Below are positions 25,121 to 38,669 of a stretch of 64,000 nucleotides of DNA, in pieces (the stretch's first letter is position 1; every line of letters begins with the position of its first letter). The DNA is taken from contig QNGE01000960.1 of NCBI GenBank assembly GCA_008508345.1, forward strand, positions 121,906 to 185,905. The letters are read 5' to 3'. The notes below the pieces were generated by a model. The model was not told where the DNA came from and did no database searches. It saw nothing but the letters and a program-made list of their open reading frames with translations. Source of the DNA: Paragonimus westermani. Taxonomy: Eukaryota; Platyhelminthes; Trematoda; Plagiorchiida; Troglotrematidae. A program made the translations under genes and the position numbers.

Positions 25121-25544
25121 TCTTCCTGTCTATTCAATTTCTTCGGATAATTTTCTGAAACCGTATGATGCTGATAGCTTCTTCTTTTCCATAAACAATA
25201 AGACGCATGAACCACGACCTCTGAAATTTTTGTAGTGTGTGACTTGATTGTGCATGATGTGATCGATTACACCCTACCATAGGATCCCGGTGCTTATGAA
25301 GACTGAGTGACCGATCATACAATTCATTCCAAACCCAACCATCCTTTGAATTTTGACAACATAAACTCCCTTGCCTCATCAAAATGACAAGTGAGATTAA
25401 CTTCGTAATAACAACCAGAAGTGATGATGTCACGAATGAGTCGGAGGCAAAGTTAGGTTACAAATGGAACAAATTTCACCCTATAAAATGTGGACCCAGA
25501 CTCACACAGGTTCAGCTGAGTTCCTAGGGTCTTTATAGGTACTG

Positions 25545-25884
25545 TCAGGGTATTTGTCTGGCTTCACTTATCACGATTTCCTTTGAGCACACTTTCTCAT
25601 CAGGCTGTGAGTCTAGTTCCGGTACCTTTGCACTTGTTTGCTGTTTGTTGCACCAGCGATGTATACGTTGGCGAAATTGAGGACCGAGTCGATACCAGGC
25701 ACGTTCCAGGCCCAAGACAATTAGACTGGCGACCGCACACAGAATCACAGGAAACAGACCCCCGCCAACTGCTTCCACTTCTAATGGAGCGTAACCGTTT
25801 TCCTTCTTGAGGCATCGCTCTTTCCTGGGTAGCCATTTGAGAAACAGGCGATCAATTACTCCCCTTTCGCTTAGATTCAGAAGA
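25545..25884 (-). CDS. ionotropic glutamate receptor, last exon (end of S2, TM4, C-tail)
   Basis: This exon encodes the end of the ligand-binding S2 lobe (LLNLSERGVIDRLFLKW, the family's L...eGxixxLxxKW block), a Cys-containing linker, then TM4 (EAVGGGLFPVILCAVASLIV) and a tail of about 50 residues to the stop at 25545. It follows TTTCATTTACAG; one base completes a Tyr codon split with the exon at 35986-36245, so phases agree exactly. The GG in the TM4 start and the LERAWYR junction are typical of the family. The short basic cytoplasmic tail lacks a recognisable PDZ ligand. Together with the other four exons this is the 3' end of the gene. Confidence 0.93.
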
Positions 25885-28330
25885 CTGTAAATGAAAGAAA
25901 AGTTATCAACAGACTGTGTTAAAAGCTAATCAAATTCGTTGTTACGAGGTGAGAGCGAACTAAAATATTTGGTATTACGTGCGTCAAGTGCTAATCGTTT
26001 GACGACTCGAAGATATGGTATTGCTAGTTGGTCTAATTTTCGGCGTTTACGTCAACGTACCCATCTACGACCAAGCAATGTTTTGCACGATGGAATGCAT
26101 AAAATTAGATGAAAGTTAGCGTTCTTTACCACGTGACTCACTAACGTTGAAATTAGATTGGATTAAAGTGCATAATCAACTGTGATTCAAAAGATTGGCT
26201 ATTTATTGTATGAAGATAAAGTTGCCGATCGTTTGTCTGGATTTTGACTACTTAGATTTCAGACTCGTACGAGGATTGATAAATGATTGCTTACCTTTCT
26301 TTGTCTGCATATTCTGGTTTGGTTTTTCAAACTAGTTGGTTCGATCAATCTGGCATTATTTCTTGTACCCTTCCTTACTTTTTGTATCAACAGCTCCGTT
26401 TTTGCTGATTCCATATTTTCTGTCACCGCACGTTGTCTTGCTAAAAAGGATTTCTCGTCATGTTATCTCAGTTGTCAGTTAATTTATTAGTGCTCTTCCT
26501 TTCCTCTTATCTATTTTCTTTCATGTTTTCGTTCTACCTGATGTCATCCTAATGGTTGTTCATCTACACATATGCCACAAAAATGTCATCCAAAGTGGCC
26601 TACCACTGCTCCTCATTCCAAACGCTTGGCGACGTTTGGAATCGGCTAAATAATGTGTCGAGAATATGGAAATCAGGTACAGTTAGACAATAGAACGGGG
26701 CAAATGTACGGTGGAAACTTTAGGCAACAGCATGTACGCATGGTAGGACGGTAAACTGTGCATTGCCCACACGCAAACGTAAGCAGGCTAGTTCTCAAGT
26801 ATCCAACCAGGAAGGTCACACGACTCAATCTCGTCAGACGCAAGGTTACGGGCTTGCTGGTTTATCATGGATGGCTACTTGTAAGAATGAGCCTTCCACA
26901 CACAAGTACACGTTGTCTGCCTACGAACGCTTAGCAAGACAGTAAATACAAACTTTTTCCCCTACTGTTCGACCTAACAGTTCTTTGAGTCAGTGAACTT
27001 AGAGCAGTTTCCTCATCCCCATCCACTAGTTAAGGTGATCTTTTCCAGGGTGGAGCTTGTGGTTGTTCCGTTGGCTACATTAACGTTGCTGTGTCATGTA
27101 AATCTTTCGGGTGAGTAAACTTTAAACTAGACCTACGCCATCATCCGATGGCAATGTTACATTTCTCTTTTATTGTCTCATATGGATTTTCCTGGATAAC
27201 CCTGACCTTTGGCAAGCGTTGCGTTGCGTTGCTTCCCCTGTAGCGTCTTTAGGCTGTTCTCTAGACTGACTATCAAAAATGAAGTTCCACTGCCACACTT
27301 GATTGATTTGTAAGAGATGGAGATTAAAGCAAATTGTCTGAATATGTGCCTGATTTAATCAACCGAAATGCTCGACACAACGTCGTGGAACGTAACGACG
27401 AACGGACCACTTAAGCGCAAAAACGCCTATCGCCCAATAACACTCGTACATACTGTTGTTCCTCTGTGAAAAGGGTGCTGTTTTTTTCAATAACTTGAAG
27501 TTGCTTGGTGCCCCTCAGACAATTGTTGTTCTGGTTTTCTTGATGTGGTAGCTCAACACGCGACACTTGTGTTCGATTATGCGTTGGTCTATACTCAAGT
27601 GGGCCCGGTGGGCAGGTTCTAGCATATCCTGAAGAATTGTTTGTAAGATTAAAAATTTGACTTCTGATGAAAGCGGTTGGTTGTACACTATGATTTTATC
27701 TCGGAAGTTGAGGTACGACGCTAGTTACAGTGATAATTGCTGTTGCTCTGTGGACCATCCATTTAGAATCACTTTATGTAGCGCGATACTAGCAGAACTC
27801 ACATCCGTGTGTTGCCTCGTTTGTATCACGTCCATTCTTAAGGCTGGATATTTCTTGAAACGTAAAACTCATTGGAGCTTTTTTCACAAATAAATTTCAA
27901 CGGTTGTGTGTTAGTGCTCTTCAAAATGATGCGTTTGTCCAAGGATTTAACCTTGTTAGTGTTTATTCTAAAAATGGATCAAGTGTTGCATACTCTTGAT
28001 TAAAACTGGAGGGAATCATTCTTCTCCGCAGCATTCCACATAACTGATTTTGGCAAATTTTCTGCCTGTATTTTGTTCAAGGTGGAGTCGTTATTACTCG
28101 TAAATACAATCTGTATCAAGTTGTGTCCTTTATTGGAAACTGCTTTTTTTCCAAGCGGCATTGATTGGTGTGAAATGTGGGCTACTAATCATGGATTTAA
28201 GAGGTGAAAACTTGACAACCTTCACGAATCAAATCAAACGCCTAAATTCATTCTTCCGTGTTGCATATAATTTAAACTGTCATCCCGATCTGTGGATAAA
28301 TTGTAATTTTCATACAGGCGATTAACGTTT

Positions 28331-28400
28331 TCGCACTCAGGTAGGCTGTTGAGCTAGCCTACCTAGACACAGAGCTCTGGGCTCGAGTTTCGTTCCTATT
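28331..28400 (+). repeat. tRNA-like SINE fragment
   Basis: TAGGCTGTTGAGCTAGCC (box-A-like) is followed by CTGGGCTCGAGTTTCGTTCC (box-B-like). The match is imperfect; it lies next to a family A copy on the opposite strand. Confidence 0.35.
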
Positions 28401-28524
28401 ACAGTCCACCACTAGCGCATATCCTCGTTCGGACCGGAATTTGTATTCCGATCCCTGCACTTGTGAGAGGAATGTGCTCAGCAAAACTCATTCAACCTCA
28501 TGCTGGGCATGATCGATTGGACGG

Positions 28525-28596
28525 GTCAAACGGTTTATCTGAACCAGAAGGTGCGATCAAAGATGAGTGGTAGTCAGCTAGTTACACCAAATCCCC
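28525..28596 (-). repeat. dispersed repeat family A, copy 4 (inverted)
   Basis: On the - strand: GATTTGGTGTAA, CCACTCATCTTTGATCGCAC, CTTCTGGTTCAGATAAAC. Block order matches the + strand copies at 4736, 8162 and 15831. Confidence 0.45.
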
Positions 28597-31239
28597 AAAC
28601 TTAAATCAGTCAGTGAGTTGCATTCATATTCACCGAGTATCTTACAGAAGTAAAGTAAAACCAACCGAGGCATCACGTAGTCTCACAAACAAAAACTGAC
28701 CTTGAACATATTGTAAGCATAGTGAAAAAACTGCGTGAGTTTGACAAATTTACCTAAACCCACGACCTTTGAATTATTCAATTAAAATCGGAACCCTAAC
28801 TTTCGAGAACCTCTCAATTTAAAGCTTCCATAGCAGCAACAGAGTGTGACAACAACATGAAGTCTTAATTGAATCCATATTATTTACGCTCTGCAAGTTG
28901 TTTTAATTATAGGAGACAAGTAACATCAGTTTTCTCTCTCCTAATGAGAAATCTAGTATTGTTTCAAAGAGTGCTGTCCTGGTGTCAGTACTGAACAACC
29001 GTTTTAACTATTTTCTAATACTTGTTCATAACTCAGTTAACAGAACAGACGAAAAATCAATGCAAACACCCAATTGTTTTGGTTCAATCTACGCTTGATT
29101 GTCTAAGTCTGATGAAATATTTTCCGAGCGCTGGTAAATGTGAATAATTTGTCTTGTGTATCTCACTTATTTAGTTCATGTTGGATCTCCTATTTATAAA
29201 CGATTGTGGCGAAATCTTTACGTATGTGGGTTCCACATTGTAGTGATCGTTAAGGCTGACTCGCAGTCAAACTGGAGGTGTTCTGCTAGCACCTTTTAGT
29301 AAGAATGGTAGTGATGTCTAATGATTCGGTTCGAAAGCGGATGGCTAGAAGTCTGTTCTAACGGGAAAGTTCCGAATAAACGTTCTAAACGTTCTAACTG
29401 GTTTATTTCACACGGATACAATATGTTCCGAAATCGCTCACTGATTGGAACTCCGATGTTTGGTGTACATTTGTCTTACTAGAGGCTGAATGCCTATCAG
29501 CTCACGAGGTAAGCACCGCTCCAGTGATCCAATTTTAGTCCTTACCAAATAATCACGCCCAAACTTTAGAATACAATCGTTTCTGGTTAATGTCCAGATT
29601 GTCCGATTGTCTCGAGTGCAGACAGCAACCTCCCCATTAACTATGGTCACTAAGCTCGTAATTGTAGTTTCTCATTCAGGTTGAAGTCAGAGACGTCATT
29701 GAAGTTACCGAATAGTGATAAGTGGGCGAAAATCTGCGGCGACACCAAACAGTGTAGCTCAGTGTGAAAGCAGTCACAAATTAGGCTGATGTTCAGCTCG
29801 GTACCTATGACCGTTTCTATAATCCATGTGATGTGATAGTTATCTCCTTCAAAACGCGTGTTTCTATGTGTTCCGTTTGAATTTATCAGCTTGAAATGAT
29901 TGTCCTATACATGATCCATTCAAGAAGACGATTCATTCAACCGTGTCTGTCAATTCGCTGATCTGTGGATGCGTTACATGCCCCATTCGTTGTCAGATAC
30001 GTAAGTTCCCATTTCTTCCCGAAAGCTTACGTGACCGGCTTTGACCAGCAACATGACCTATTTTGTTGTACGGAGCGATCGTCTGGTCCCCACACTCTAA
30101 TATAAATGCCATAGAGTCAACCGTTAAGCGTCTGTCTGTCTCTACCGCTAGAACGATTGGGATAGGATTATTTGATCAACTATTCTGTTAGTGATGGTGG
30201 TCTATTCAAACGTCATGTCCGCTGTGGACTTAAGCCATCCGAATTGCTGACCGGTCGGTGATTTTTGCCAACGAATGAGCCTGACGTAACATTCAGATCG
30301 AGTTACCAATCAAGTGTATTAGTTTCTGACTCTTCCCCTGTGGCACGTGACCCACTAGCTCTTGCACCTGCCGTAGAAACAAAGTTTCTGAATCCATTTC
30401 AGCTGAGAGGCACTAGCTATTTCATTAGAAGCTGATCGGACAAGTCTATTTCCTCTCAATCTGACTGAATCTCCCGTTTATCCGCTCATCTTACTGCACA
30501 ACATGACGTTTGATGTATCAGTACTTTCTAGCTGCATTGACGACTGCCTACAACAACAAAAGTATACATTAAGGAGAGTCTTAATGGCAGTTTGTCTTAG
30601 GTCGTTCATATCCTTCAGCCTAGTTGTGTTTGCGACTTTCAATTCAAGGTGCTGCTCAGCTTGCTCACAACGGTGTCTCAGTGAAAGGTTCTGTCTCTCG
30701 GATAATCGATCAGATCACTTGTAATTGTGGTGACGCCAACGCCGTCAGAGGATGACGCGTGCGATGACTTGATAGACGGTGCCAAGAGAACGTAGGAACA
30801 GAGAACAAACTGCCTCGGTTCCAAAGCATATTACGTGTCTACTCGGGCAACTCTCCTGATTTGTTATTACTCAATCGAAACTCAAAACCGTTTGTTTTCC
30901 GATGCAATGCAGATCAGTAATTACCGGCTGACGTAAATTGTTGGTTCAGAAAGTTTGTCTGTCTTGGAACTGGTGAGTACTAGGGGACTTAGCATTCACA
31001 TAAACTGAACACCATTCACAGTTGATCTCAGCTGCCGTATTCCCATAAAGTTTTCACTCAGCGGCTTTCGAAAGGATGCACCTTGCTCGAGATTTGCTCC
31101 TGTTAAAGCCTGTCAGCAGTGTCTATCTTTGCTAAGTTCGGGACTAGAACTCTGGTCAGGCTTTCTAGAGGCAATCGTGTTCATCTCTGCATCAGCGATC
31201 TCACATTAGGCATGACTGAGTCATCAACAGCGTTCGGCA

Positions 31240-31410
31240 AATTAATGAAGTCTGTGATTTCAAACAGAAGTGAAATTCTAGTCCAGGGGTCATCGGCTGC
31301 AGTTAACAGGACAAGTATTGTGCCTCCTGCTGAAGCGATCGGGCAACCTGAGCAGTACTCACAAGCGAATGTGACAGAACGCACATGTATGGTGGTTCAG
31401 TCTTACTTAA
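31240..31410 (+). repeat. dispersed repeat family B, copy 2
   Basis: Partner of 22305-22480. Matching blocks are listed under copy 1. It lies inside a receptor intron, antisense to that gene. Confidence 0.6.
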
Positions 31411-34040
31411 TTTGAGTTCATTGTCGGAGTGGTTGCCTAATGAAGACGTGACCGTAGTTTTAGTCCCGGCCGTGGTAAGGACATGCACTGCTGGCATGTT
31501 CTAACAAGAGCGAAACTTGTGTATACCTTCTTGGGAGTGATAACATCCGCTCGTCTAACATAAAGCTGTTGTTGCTACCCGCACGTTGTTCGTGACCTAT
31601 TGTTTTGGGTTCCTGACTGAAGAGAGTAGCCGAAATGTTAAAATCTCACGACAAACGTTATCTTTCGTTTTTTTGATGAACCTGAGCAACTCAGTTTCTC
31701 GCAATTGGTATATAATATTTTACGAGAAATTTCGGAAACAACTCCAACAGTTGTAGCCCCAAATATTAGCTGAAACTTATCGGTGGATTAAACCGAACCA
31801 TTATCAATACAAGAACAGGTGTACGCAAGTAGTTCCACCTTCCTTCCAACCCATGGCCTATTTGTAGATAACCGTGCTGTACAAGTGTTCATTCTCCTTT
31901 TACCAACAACCTCTTGTAAGAAATTGTTGTCTTTTTGTATAAACTGATGATTGTAGAAAAGTCCCCTTCGTTCGTTAACTCCAGTCTATCGGAAAATCCA
32001 GTTCCTTCTGTCAGTTTCATCTTTAACACCGCACCGTGTAGATAGAGCGACAGTGTAACAGTGAGCACCCATTGGGCCAGTTTCCGGTGAAACTGATAAT
32101 CGTGACAGAATGCTGGTCTACTGGTGTGAATTAAAAACTGCCCCACAGTCATGACCGCAAAAGATGCTAGACCAGAGGATATATTCGTTGTTAGGCCTCC
32201 ATTGTACAATATGTCAAGATAAAGGGAAAACAGTATTTTGCATGGTTGATGTGAATCTATGATTTTGGTAACCGAGCACCTTCACTCCCTTCGGTAGCAT
32301 TTCCTGCCCAGTACATACACGTTTCCAAAAGTCGTTCCTAGCTTCCGGTCTTTCTAGCCTGGGGACCTGTCTTTTAGATTCGGCGCGTGCGTCTGGTGTT
32401 ATATTACTCGCAAACAAAGGTACACGTTATACAGCGCTGTTAAAACATTGCATAGACCGTGCCTAGTTTTAATCAGACATTCAGAAACAATCTCAACCTT
32501 ACAGTAACATGTGAGGCAGAAGCCAGACGTCTACACCTCAATTAAGCCTATTAGATCAATCATCATAGAAAGTCAGTATGACTTGCTCACTAAGGGTACT
32601 TTAGTGGTTTCAACACACCCTTGTTGTGGTGAGAATAGTGATCACCTGAGCTGACCAAATCCGCATAACCGATCTTGTTGCAAAAAATGACCCTAGACAG
32701 ACGAGGACGACCCTGGTAGACAGTGGTTACGGGTAACGTTCCAGGAAAAAGTCCTGGTTAACCGAGACCCAAAAGTATTATTGCTGTTGTGACCAATTAA
32801 GTAACTGATAGAGAACTACCTTTCAAAGGTGTCATTGCGATTACGGAGACAGCTCAACATCCAGCCTCTGCATTGAAACGGAATTCCACAATTGCCAGAT
32901 TAAAACATTCAGGCTTACCCCGCCTTCAGTCAAACGAAATAAATCCTTTGGCATTAACTCTCATTGCGTACCCCAATTCTTACTTAACCATGGTGGATTA
33001 CGTGGGCATAGCTGATGTCTTCCACCTCTAGAATGAAGGACTATATACCCGAGTCTTATAACCCAGTACAGTAATGTCAGCTTCATCTTGGTGTATTGGA
33101 TGATATTCTGTTTCAGCAAACCACAGTGGTAGCTGCCATCAGCATTCACAGCAATAACGTACCACCACGATCCAGGCTTCATGAAAGTTACTGGTCTAGC
33201 CTGTTTGAAAACGTCTATTTGCGAACCATACGCTATCATGGCCTAGTATAATTCGGTGCACACTGTTCATCAGTCTTTGAGTTTTCACTTCATTGCTATC
33301 GTTTCTTACCCCTTCTTCCCATAGTGCAGTCGTTAAATTTAAACCTACTTTGTAACTGAGTAGTATCTTGTTCTACAACCTTTGTTAGTAATGAGTGATT
33401 TATCACCTTTATTGATCTATAAAAGGCCTAATCGTGAAAATTTGGTAAAACCGGAAACAGTAGGATTAGAGTCCCTAAAAGAAGATACAGCAGCGGACAC
33501 CTACAGCGATTAGTGACAATAAATCCAAACATCATAAATCGTCCTTTTGGGTGCATTCTGTGGCAGCCGTGATGGCTGCTACTTATGTCGTGAAATCAGA
33601 TGTCACTGACTGTACCTTGTGTTGCAAACTACCCAACAGAATCTAAACTATTTCGTTAGCATCTTCCTGAAGGTCACCAAATCAACCCGGTAAGATGATT
33701 GGCTTAATTCGGAGACGAAGTAAGTTTCCAAACTTTCCGCAGCCTAAAATGCAAGGAAGCGTGAAGTCTACCACCCCACTTTGGCTTACAAGTGCGGTAG
33801 AGCACACACAGACCACTGTCTTGGTCTGTCTTCGGGAAAACTAATACCGGTTTAACACTTCGGTTTTCCTTGTGGCGTGAAGTGTAGTTGGAGTCAATCA
33901 CTGAAAGGCGGTCATGTAAGGTCATCACAGTCATGACTGTTTGAGATTCCATATTACCTGACATTGTGACCCAGCTCAGTGCCCACTTGTTGTGCTGAGG
34001 CTTTAGAGAGCACGATCAAATAGGAAATTTCCGGCCGAAC

Positions 34041-34093
34041 GACATTCGCATTTGATCATAGCCTTCGAATTCAAATAAACTTCCTAGCCAACC
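34041..34093 (+). repeat. dispersed repeat family A, copy 5 (partial)
   Basis: Contains TTTGATCATAGCCTTCG, then TTCAAATAAACTTCCTAGCC, in the same order as family A, but shorter and more diverged. Confidence 0.4.
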
Positions 34094-35985
34094 CCTTACG
34101 AAAAGTATTCCTACTTGAGTTTCATTTCTGTTAGGGCTCGTTAGTAGTGCAATCAGGCTGAATATTCGAAAGTGCACACTCGCGGATAAAGAGTTGGACT
34201 TGAACGATTGCTTGAAAGGAGTGGATTGAACAGTTGGAGTGCTGAATACCTGCCCAGCCACCAATGGAGCATAGTTGGCCAAAAAGGCTATGAGATTCCA
34301 CTCGCTTACGTGAAGTGGCAAATACAACGTGGCAGTAATTTGGATGAACTACAACATCCATTTTGGTGTCAGCTTTCCAGTTTGCAACTCACAACAGATT
34401 TGTTCACGCTTGAATCCACGATTTAGTGATGGTAATTCAGAGACTCGGACCACTCGCTGTTTCTTTGCTGTGACTTGGTTGCCTCTCACTGTGCAGAGTT
34501 TTTCTGATTCTACCAGATCAACTACGCCAGCAACGCTTTATGAACCCATATTACACAGGTTGGTTTTTCACTATAGACTATTGAGTAACTGGTCTACAGA
34601 CTGTGTATTTTTTAATTAGGGGATTGTTCAGAAGTGGTCCGATCAAATGATACAACCGAACATCTACACATAAGACCAATCCGCAGGAATCGCACCCCGA
34701 ACACGAACGGCGGTTAACGAATGAAAATGGGCTATCACCTAGACCGAACTCAAAGTTCAGTCATGTTGGCATGGTCACTCCATTGTGCACACACAAAATG
34801 TTAAATCCCATGCTTGTCTTTGGAGAGACTGCACTGAAAAAATACGTTTGAGTTCGCATTACGAACGATAGAATTAATGCATCAAAGCGCTGAGATGCCT
34901 ATTGCAACAGACAACAGAAAATGACCGATCACGACTTTGGTGTTATGACACATTTCAATCCTAAAGATGAAGTGCGCAGTCGAATGTAGTATTGTTAACA
35001 TATTTATCAAACTCTTCCGAAGAAGTCAGTAGACTGGTAGAGGTGAACGATCACACCGTACTACTCGTGAGTATTTGGGCAATAAAGTGGCCGAGAGGAA
35101 ACGTAAGAGGAAATACTGGAGTCCACTCCGGCAAGAACAAATGTTTTTTATCAACAAACTTGCCTTTGACAACCGTGGTATCTTGAGATTATTGCTGTGT
35201 GCAACTGGGTGTTTGTGTTGGAGGTGTTGAGGCATTGACCACCTGTGTCGATTTCCTGCATAAACAATCGTTTTGCCACCCGCGTTCTCGACTTACATCG
35301 ACCGTGGTTGAAACTAAGCCAGTAAGCTTTCTACCGCCACGTTCACAGATACTTCCGTTTGTCTTATTCCTTACATCAGAGCCTCTTCTCTGGGGAGTCT
35401 GGAGCAGGCGAATAGAATGACCGCCAGCTAGGAAATTAGGTGAATCGAAGTTACAGTTTGCTGTGACGTGTTCCGTGCAACAGGATGTTCGACTTGAGAG
35501 ACAGAAAGGGCTGTTCCTTGCTGCTATCACGGATGATATCCTTTTGCTGTCATAGGGCTGTGATGAAGGTGGCATTATCTCTGTAAAAAAAACGTTCCTT
35601 GGTGAAGAGTAGTACCTGATGGGGAGCTCTTTTTGAAACGAGCGCTCTACCAGTTTCTACCTAGAACGTAGTTATTTTGTGTATCACCAGGTTTCAGCTT
35701 GACTTATCGATTAAGAACCAAGATAGGCTAGAAAAACAATAACTGTCGTTCTTCCGTTAATTGTGGGGAAATAGGCATCTACTACACATTAGGTGACCAA
35801 GTCGATGTTCCCCTAAGAGTAAACAGAGGGATTGCCGCAGTCAACATACCTTTCATTTATACATATAAACAGGTTTAATACTATGCTTTGGTATCTGCCT
35901 TCTATTTAATATTGTTAGATATGCACTAGAAGTGTTTTTAACAAATTTTTAGCACCATTTGTCATAGATCGATATAAATACTTAC

Positions 35986-36245
35986 TAATTTGTAAAAATC
36001 TTTGCATACGTTTCATTCTTTCGTGTAGCAAAGCTAGCCGGGGATTTGTCTACCACCTCGTCCAGCAGAAGGAATTCATCACAACTGCCGGCTATCTTCT
36101 TGAGCAGCGAGTAGTAGTCACTGATGAAGGCAAGATTTGAGTTACACCGAACGGCATCAACTCCCTCCCTGTTCGAATTGACTGTGAATCCCGTTTCAAG
36201 GACCATCTTGTAAATTTTGACCAGGACAGGGTTAAATTCAGCTTG
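35986..36245 (-). CDS. ionotropic glutamate receptor, S2 ligand-binding exon
   Basis: Encodes 86 codons of the S2 lobe. It begins QAEFNPVLVKIYKMV directly after CCGTTCAG in phase 0, continues NREGVDAVRCNSNLAFISDYY (the family's eGvxxVxxxxyAFxxexxx block), and ends near KIFTN before GTAAGT, phase 2. The acidic residue that contacts the ligand amino group in this family is Asp here (AFISD), as in NMDA-type subunits, rather than Glu as in AMPA/kainate types. A Cys follows (AGSCDEF) at the position that normally pairs with the Cys after S2, and that partner is present in the last exon (ERCLKK). Confidence 0.93.
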
Positions 36246-38414
36246 CTGAACGGAAATGGGTTACAGAACAACAAAATGAACAGCGGTACCAAATAAAATG
36301 TTCACGTTAACTTAACATCTAATCTCAATCTATATCACTGAAGGTAATGTCTTGCCCGAAAGGCGGTGGATATCAAGACTTAGTCATCTCGTATGAACTC
36401 CATGCAGTCTGCAAACGACTTGCTTCAGCTATATTAAGCGGATTGTGCCTTCGGTATCCGAAATTCACAGCTATTCCCCCCGTTCGCTTTACATAATTGT
36501 CCTAATGAACTGGTTAGTTGGTATGATATACATTTGTCACTGTTCACTACGTTCAAATGTATTGAGGTTTCAGTCTCCCTGTTTCAAGGCACACAATACC
36601 GACAACTTTCTTAGGATTGTTCGTGCTATGGATATCGTTTTCATACTGGATCATCAAACATCCATCCTGTTGCTTCAAAAGATATCTCATGGTCTCAGGT
36701 GAATAAAATGATATCTGAGACTTCAATCTTCTCGTTGGTATTCGCATTTCCACTCATGTGTCGTGATTTTAAGTACGTAAGAGTCCGTGCATCTGCGAAC
36801 CAAATATGAACCAAGTTCCCCAACCAGGATGCTGTGAAACTAAACCGAACTTTCACTGAATACTGAGAGGTGAAAATCAACAATGGTTCGTCTTTCTCAA
36901 ACATCCTTAATGCTACACGTCAGGATGGAGTGTTGCAACGGTCTTTTTAATATAAACCTGAGTGGTGCAGGTAATGTTTACCTTTTTCTAGCTTCGCGTC
37001 GGTTAACTTCAAAAGTGAAAATAATGTTTCACAGCACACAAAAAAATGTGTACAGCAGATCGGATGAAAGAGAAAAGAATGGTTGATTAGAAAGACGATG
37101 GTAGAAAATGACTATCCCAAAAAACTGGCGAATAACTTTAGTAAGAAGAAAGCACCAAAACTAACAAACTGAATAGCACAGAGAAACAGATTATTTCCAC
37201 AAGAACAATTGAAGAATGTGCATTCAACTAACAACTTGATTCACAGACATCACGACGTATCTATCCACCTGCTCATTCGTGCATTCCGTTAGGCATTTTC
37301 CATGGAATAAGTACACAACTGATGAGTATGTCACCCAAGTAACACACCAACTCAACTGCAGTACCAGTGAAATCAGCACTGACAGTGCAGATCGGCGCTC
37401 ACATTAACGTACTGCGGAGCATATTTCGAAGTAGTTAGTAATCGCAATGTCAAAACAACCAGTTGGCTGTAGCAAGCTTGAAGAACCCGGTTTTATCGAT
37501 TGTGGAACATGTCTTAAGTTACACGGTCAAATCGCTCAAAATAGTTGTACGTAATCGCTACCCGGAATTGCTGACGGTCAGCAAAGCAATACTAATCGGA
37601 AAATATCGTCCAGTTTTGTGTGCACAAAAGGCGCTACCACAATGAAATTGATGGCACAATTATTGCACCAACGACTAAAACTAGTGTGTTGATTGGTTCG
37701 CTTGTTGTCCTTATGTGTGCTATGTACACAATTCTCTGGTTTCGTTTCAGTAACTAACGACAGCAAATGAAAATACCAAAATTTCGCGGCAGGCATTCAC
37801 TCTGTTCTGGCGGAAAGGATGAAAGGCACTTAGCGTTTTCACCACTGTATACATGATGAATTCAGCTCTTCCGGTCGTTACTACAACAGTTGCACCCAGA
37901 TGTTTACGGATGGTGTTGTTACGGGAACTGTTTTTCGTTCTCCAGCGGATACGGGCAGCTCGGGTAGCTGTGTTTCCAAAGCCACTGTCATTCTTAACCC
38001 TTGACACGTAGATGAAACAAAACCCTCGATTACTGTAGCCTTCACATGCTCAACAATTAATACTCATGGACAGTGATGTGTGTCTTCAAATTATAAAGTC
38101 AAGTTTCTTCCTGCAGTTAGGCTCGCTGTTGTTTCAAATCATTGTGTAGCATTTTTGTTGGAACAAAATATCCTACAGATATCTTACAGGACAAATCATT
38201 TGAAAGTCAGCAACCATGTGGTATCTCTGAAGTTCCGGCCACTTTCACGAATTTTGCTCCACAGTATAAACTGACAACCAGACTACAGGGCTTTGAAGCT
38301 GAGTCTTTCATTCGATGAGGAATGCAGTTAGTGCCTGTAAAAAGATTTTCGAGTCATTTAATGCTTCTTAATAAGCCAAAGCACCTTCTCCCACCAGTCA
38401 ACCTAAGAAAGTGA

Positions 38415-38669
38415 ATGGTGGTTGATTACAGTCAAACAATCCACCGTTTTACTTATCGCGAAGAAGATCTTTTGCTAAAAATGTACGACTTGGTGAAGAA
38501 TACGTTGGATTATCGTATTTTTCGACACATCTGGTCTAGTAAATGCTTTTCATCAACCCCCCATGACGGAATTCGGAACGCGCAACAAGCTTCATACATC
38601 GTGACGTACACCATTCGCAGTTGCAAAGACGTGATGCGTAGTTCAACCAAGCGAATGTTGCTAGTATAA
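38415..38669 (+). mobile_element. Ty3/gypsy-type reverse transcriptase fragment (decayed)
   Basis: A + strand frame begins MVVDYSQTIHRFT, then LLLKMYDLVKNTLDYRIF. This matches the entry region of Ty3/gypsy reverse transcriptases: (R)xVxDYxxxNxxT, then LPxixDLxxxxxxxxxFS. The expected Asp-Leu-x-x-Gly/Ala-Tyr-His block is scrambled (IWSSKCFSSTP), and no YxDD motif follows before the stop at 38669, so it is a dead fragment. It lies antisense in the receptor intron. No long terminal repeats were found around it. Confidence 0.65.

Larger units (their letters stand above)
25885..35985 (-). other. 10.1-kb intron of glutamate receptor gene
   Basis: Bounded by GTAAGT at the upstream exon and TTTACAG at the last exon. 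It contains a tRNA-like fragment (28331-28400), family A copies (about 28525 on - and 34041 on +), and family B copy 2 (about 31240). Several 60-130-codon frames on both strands (for example 35189-35575 -, 32961-33239 -, 31889-32209 -) show no recognised family. Receptor phases match across the intron, so no receptor exon is missing here. Confidence 0.75.

Noticed and set aside
32961..33239. Open frame with SWWYVIAVNADGSYHCG on the - strand inside the receptor gene
   Set aside because: It looks faintly receptor-like, but the flanking exons (35986 and 25884) join in matching phase 2 with no missing family sequence.
35189..35575. 128-codon - strand frame in a receptor intron
   Set aside because: Ser/Thr/Arg/Cys-rich with no recognised domain. 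Receptor phases exclude it as an exon.
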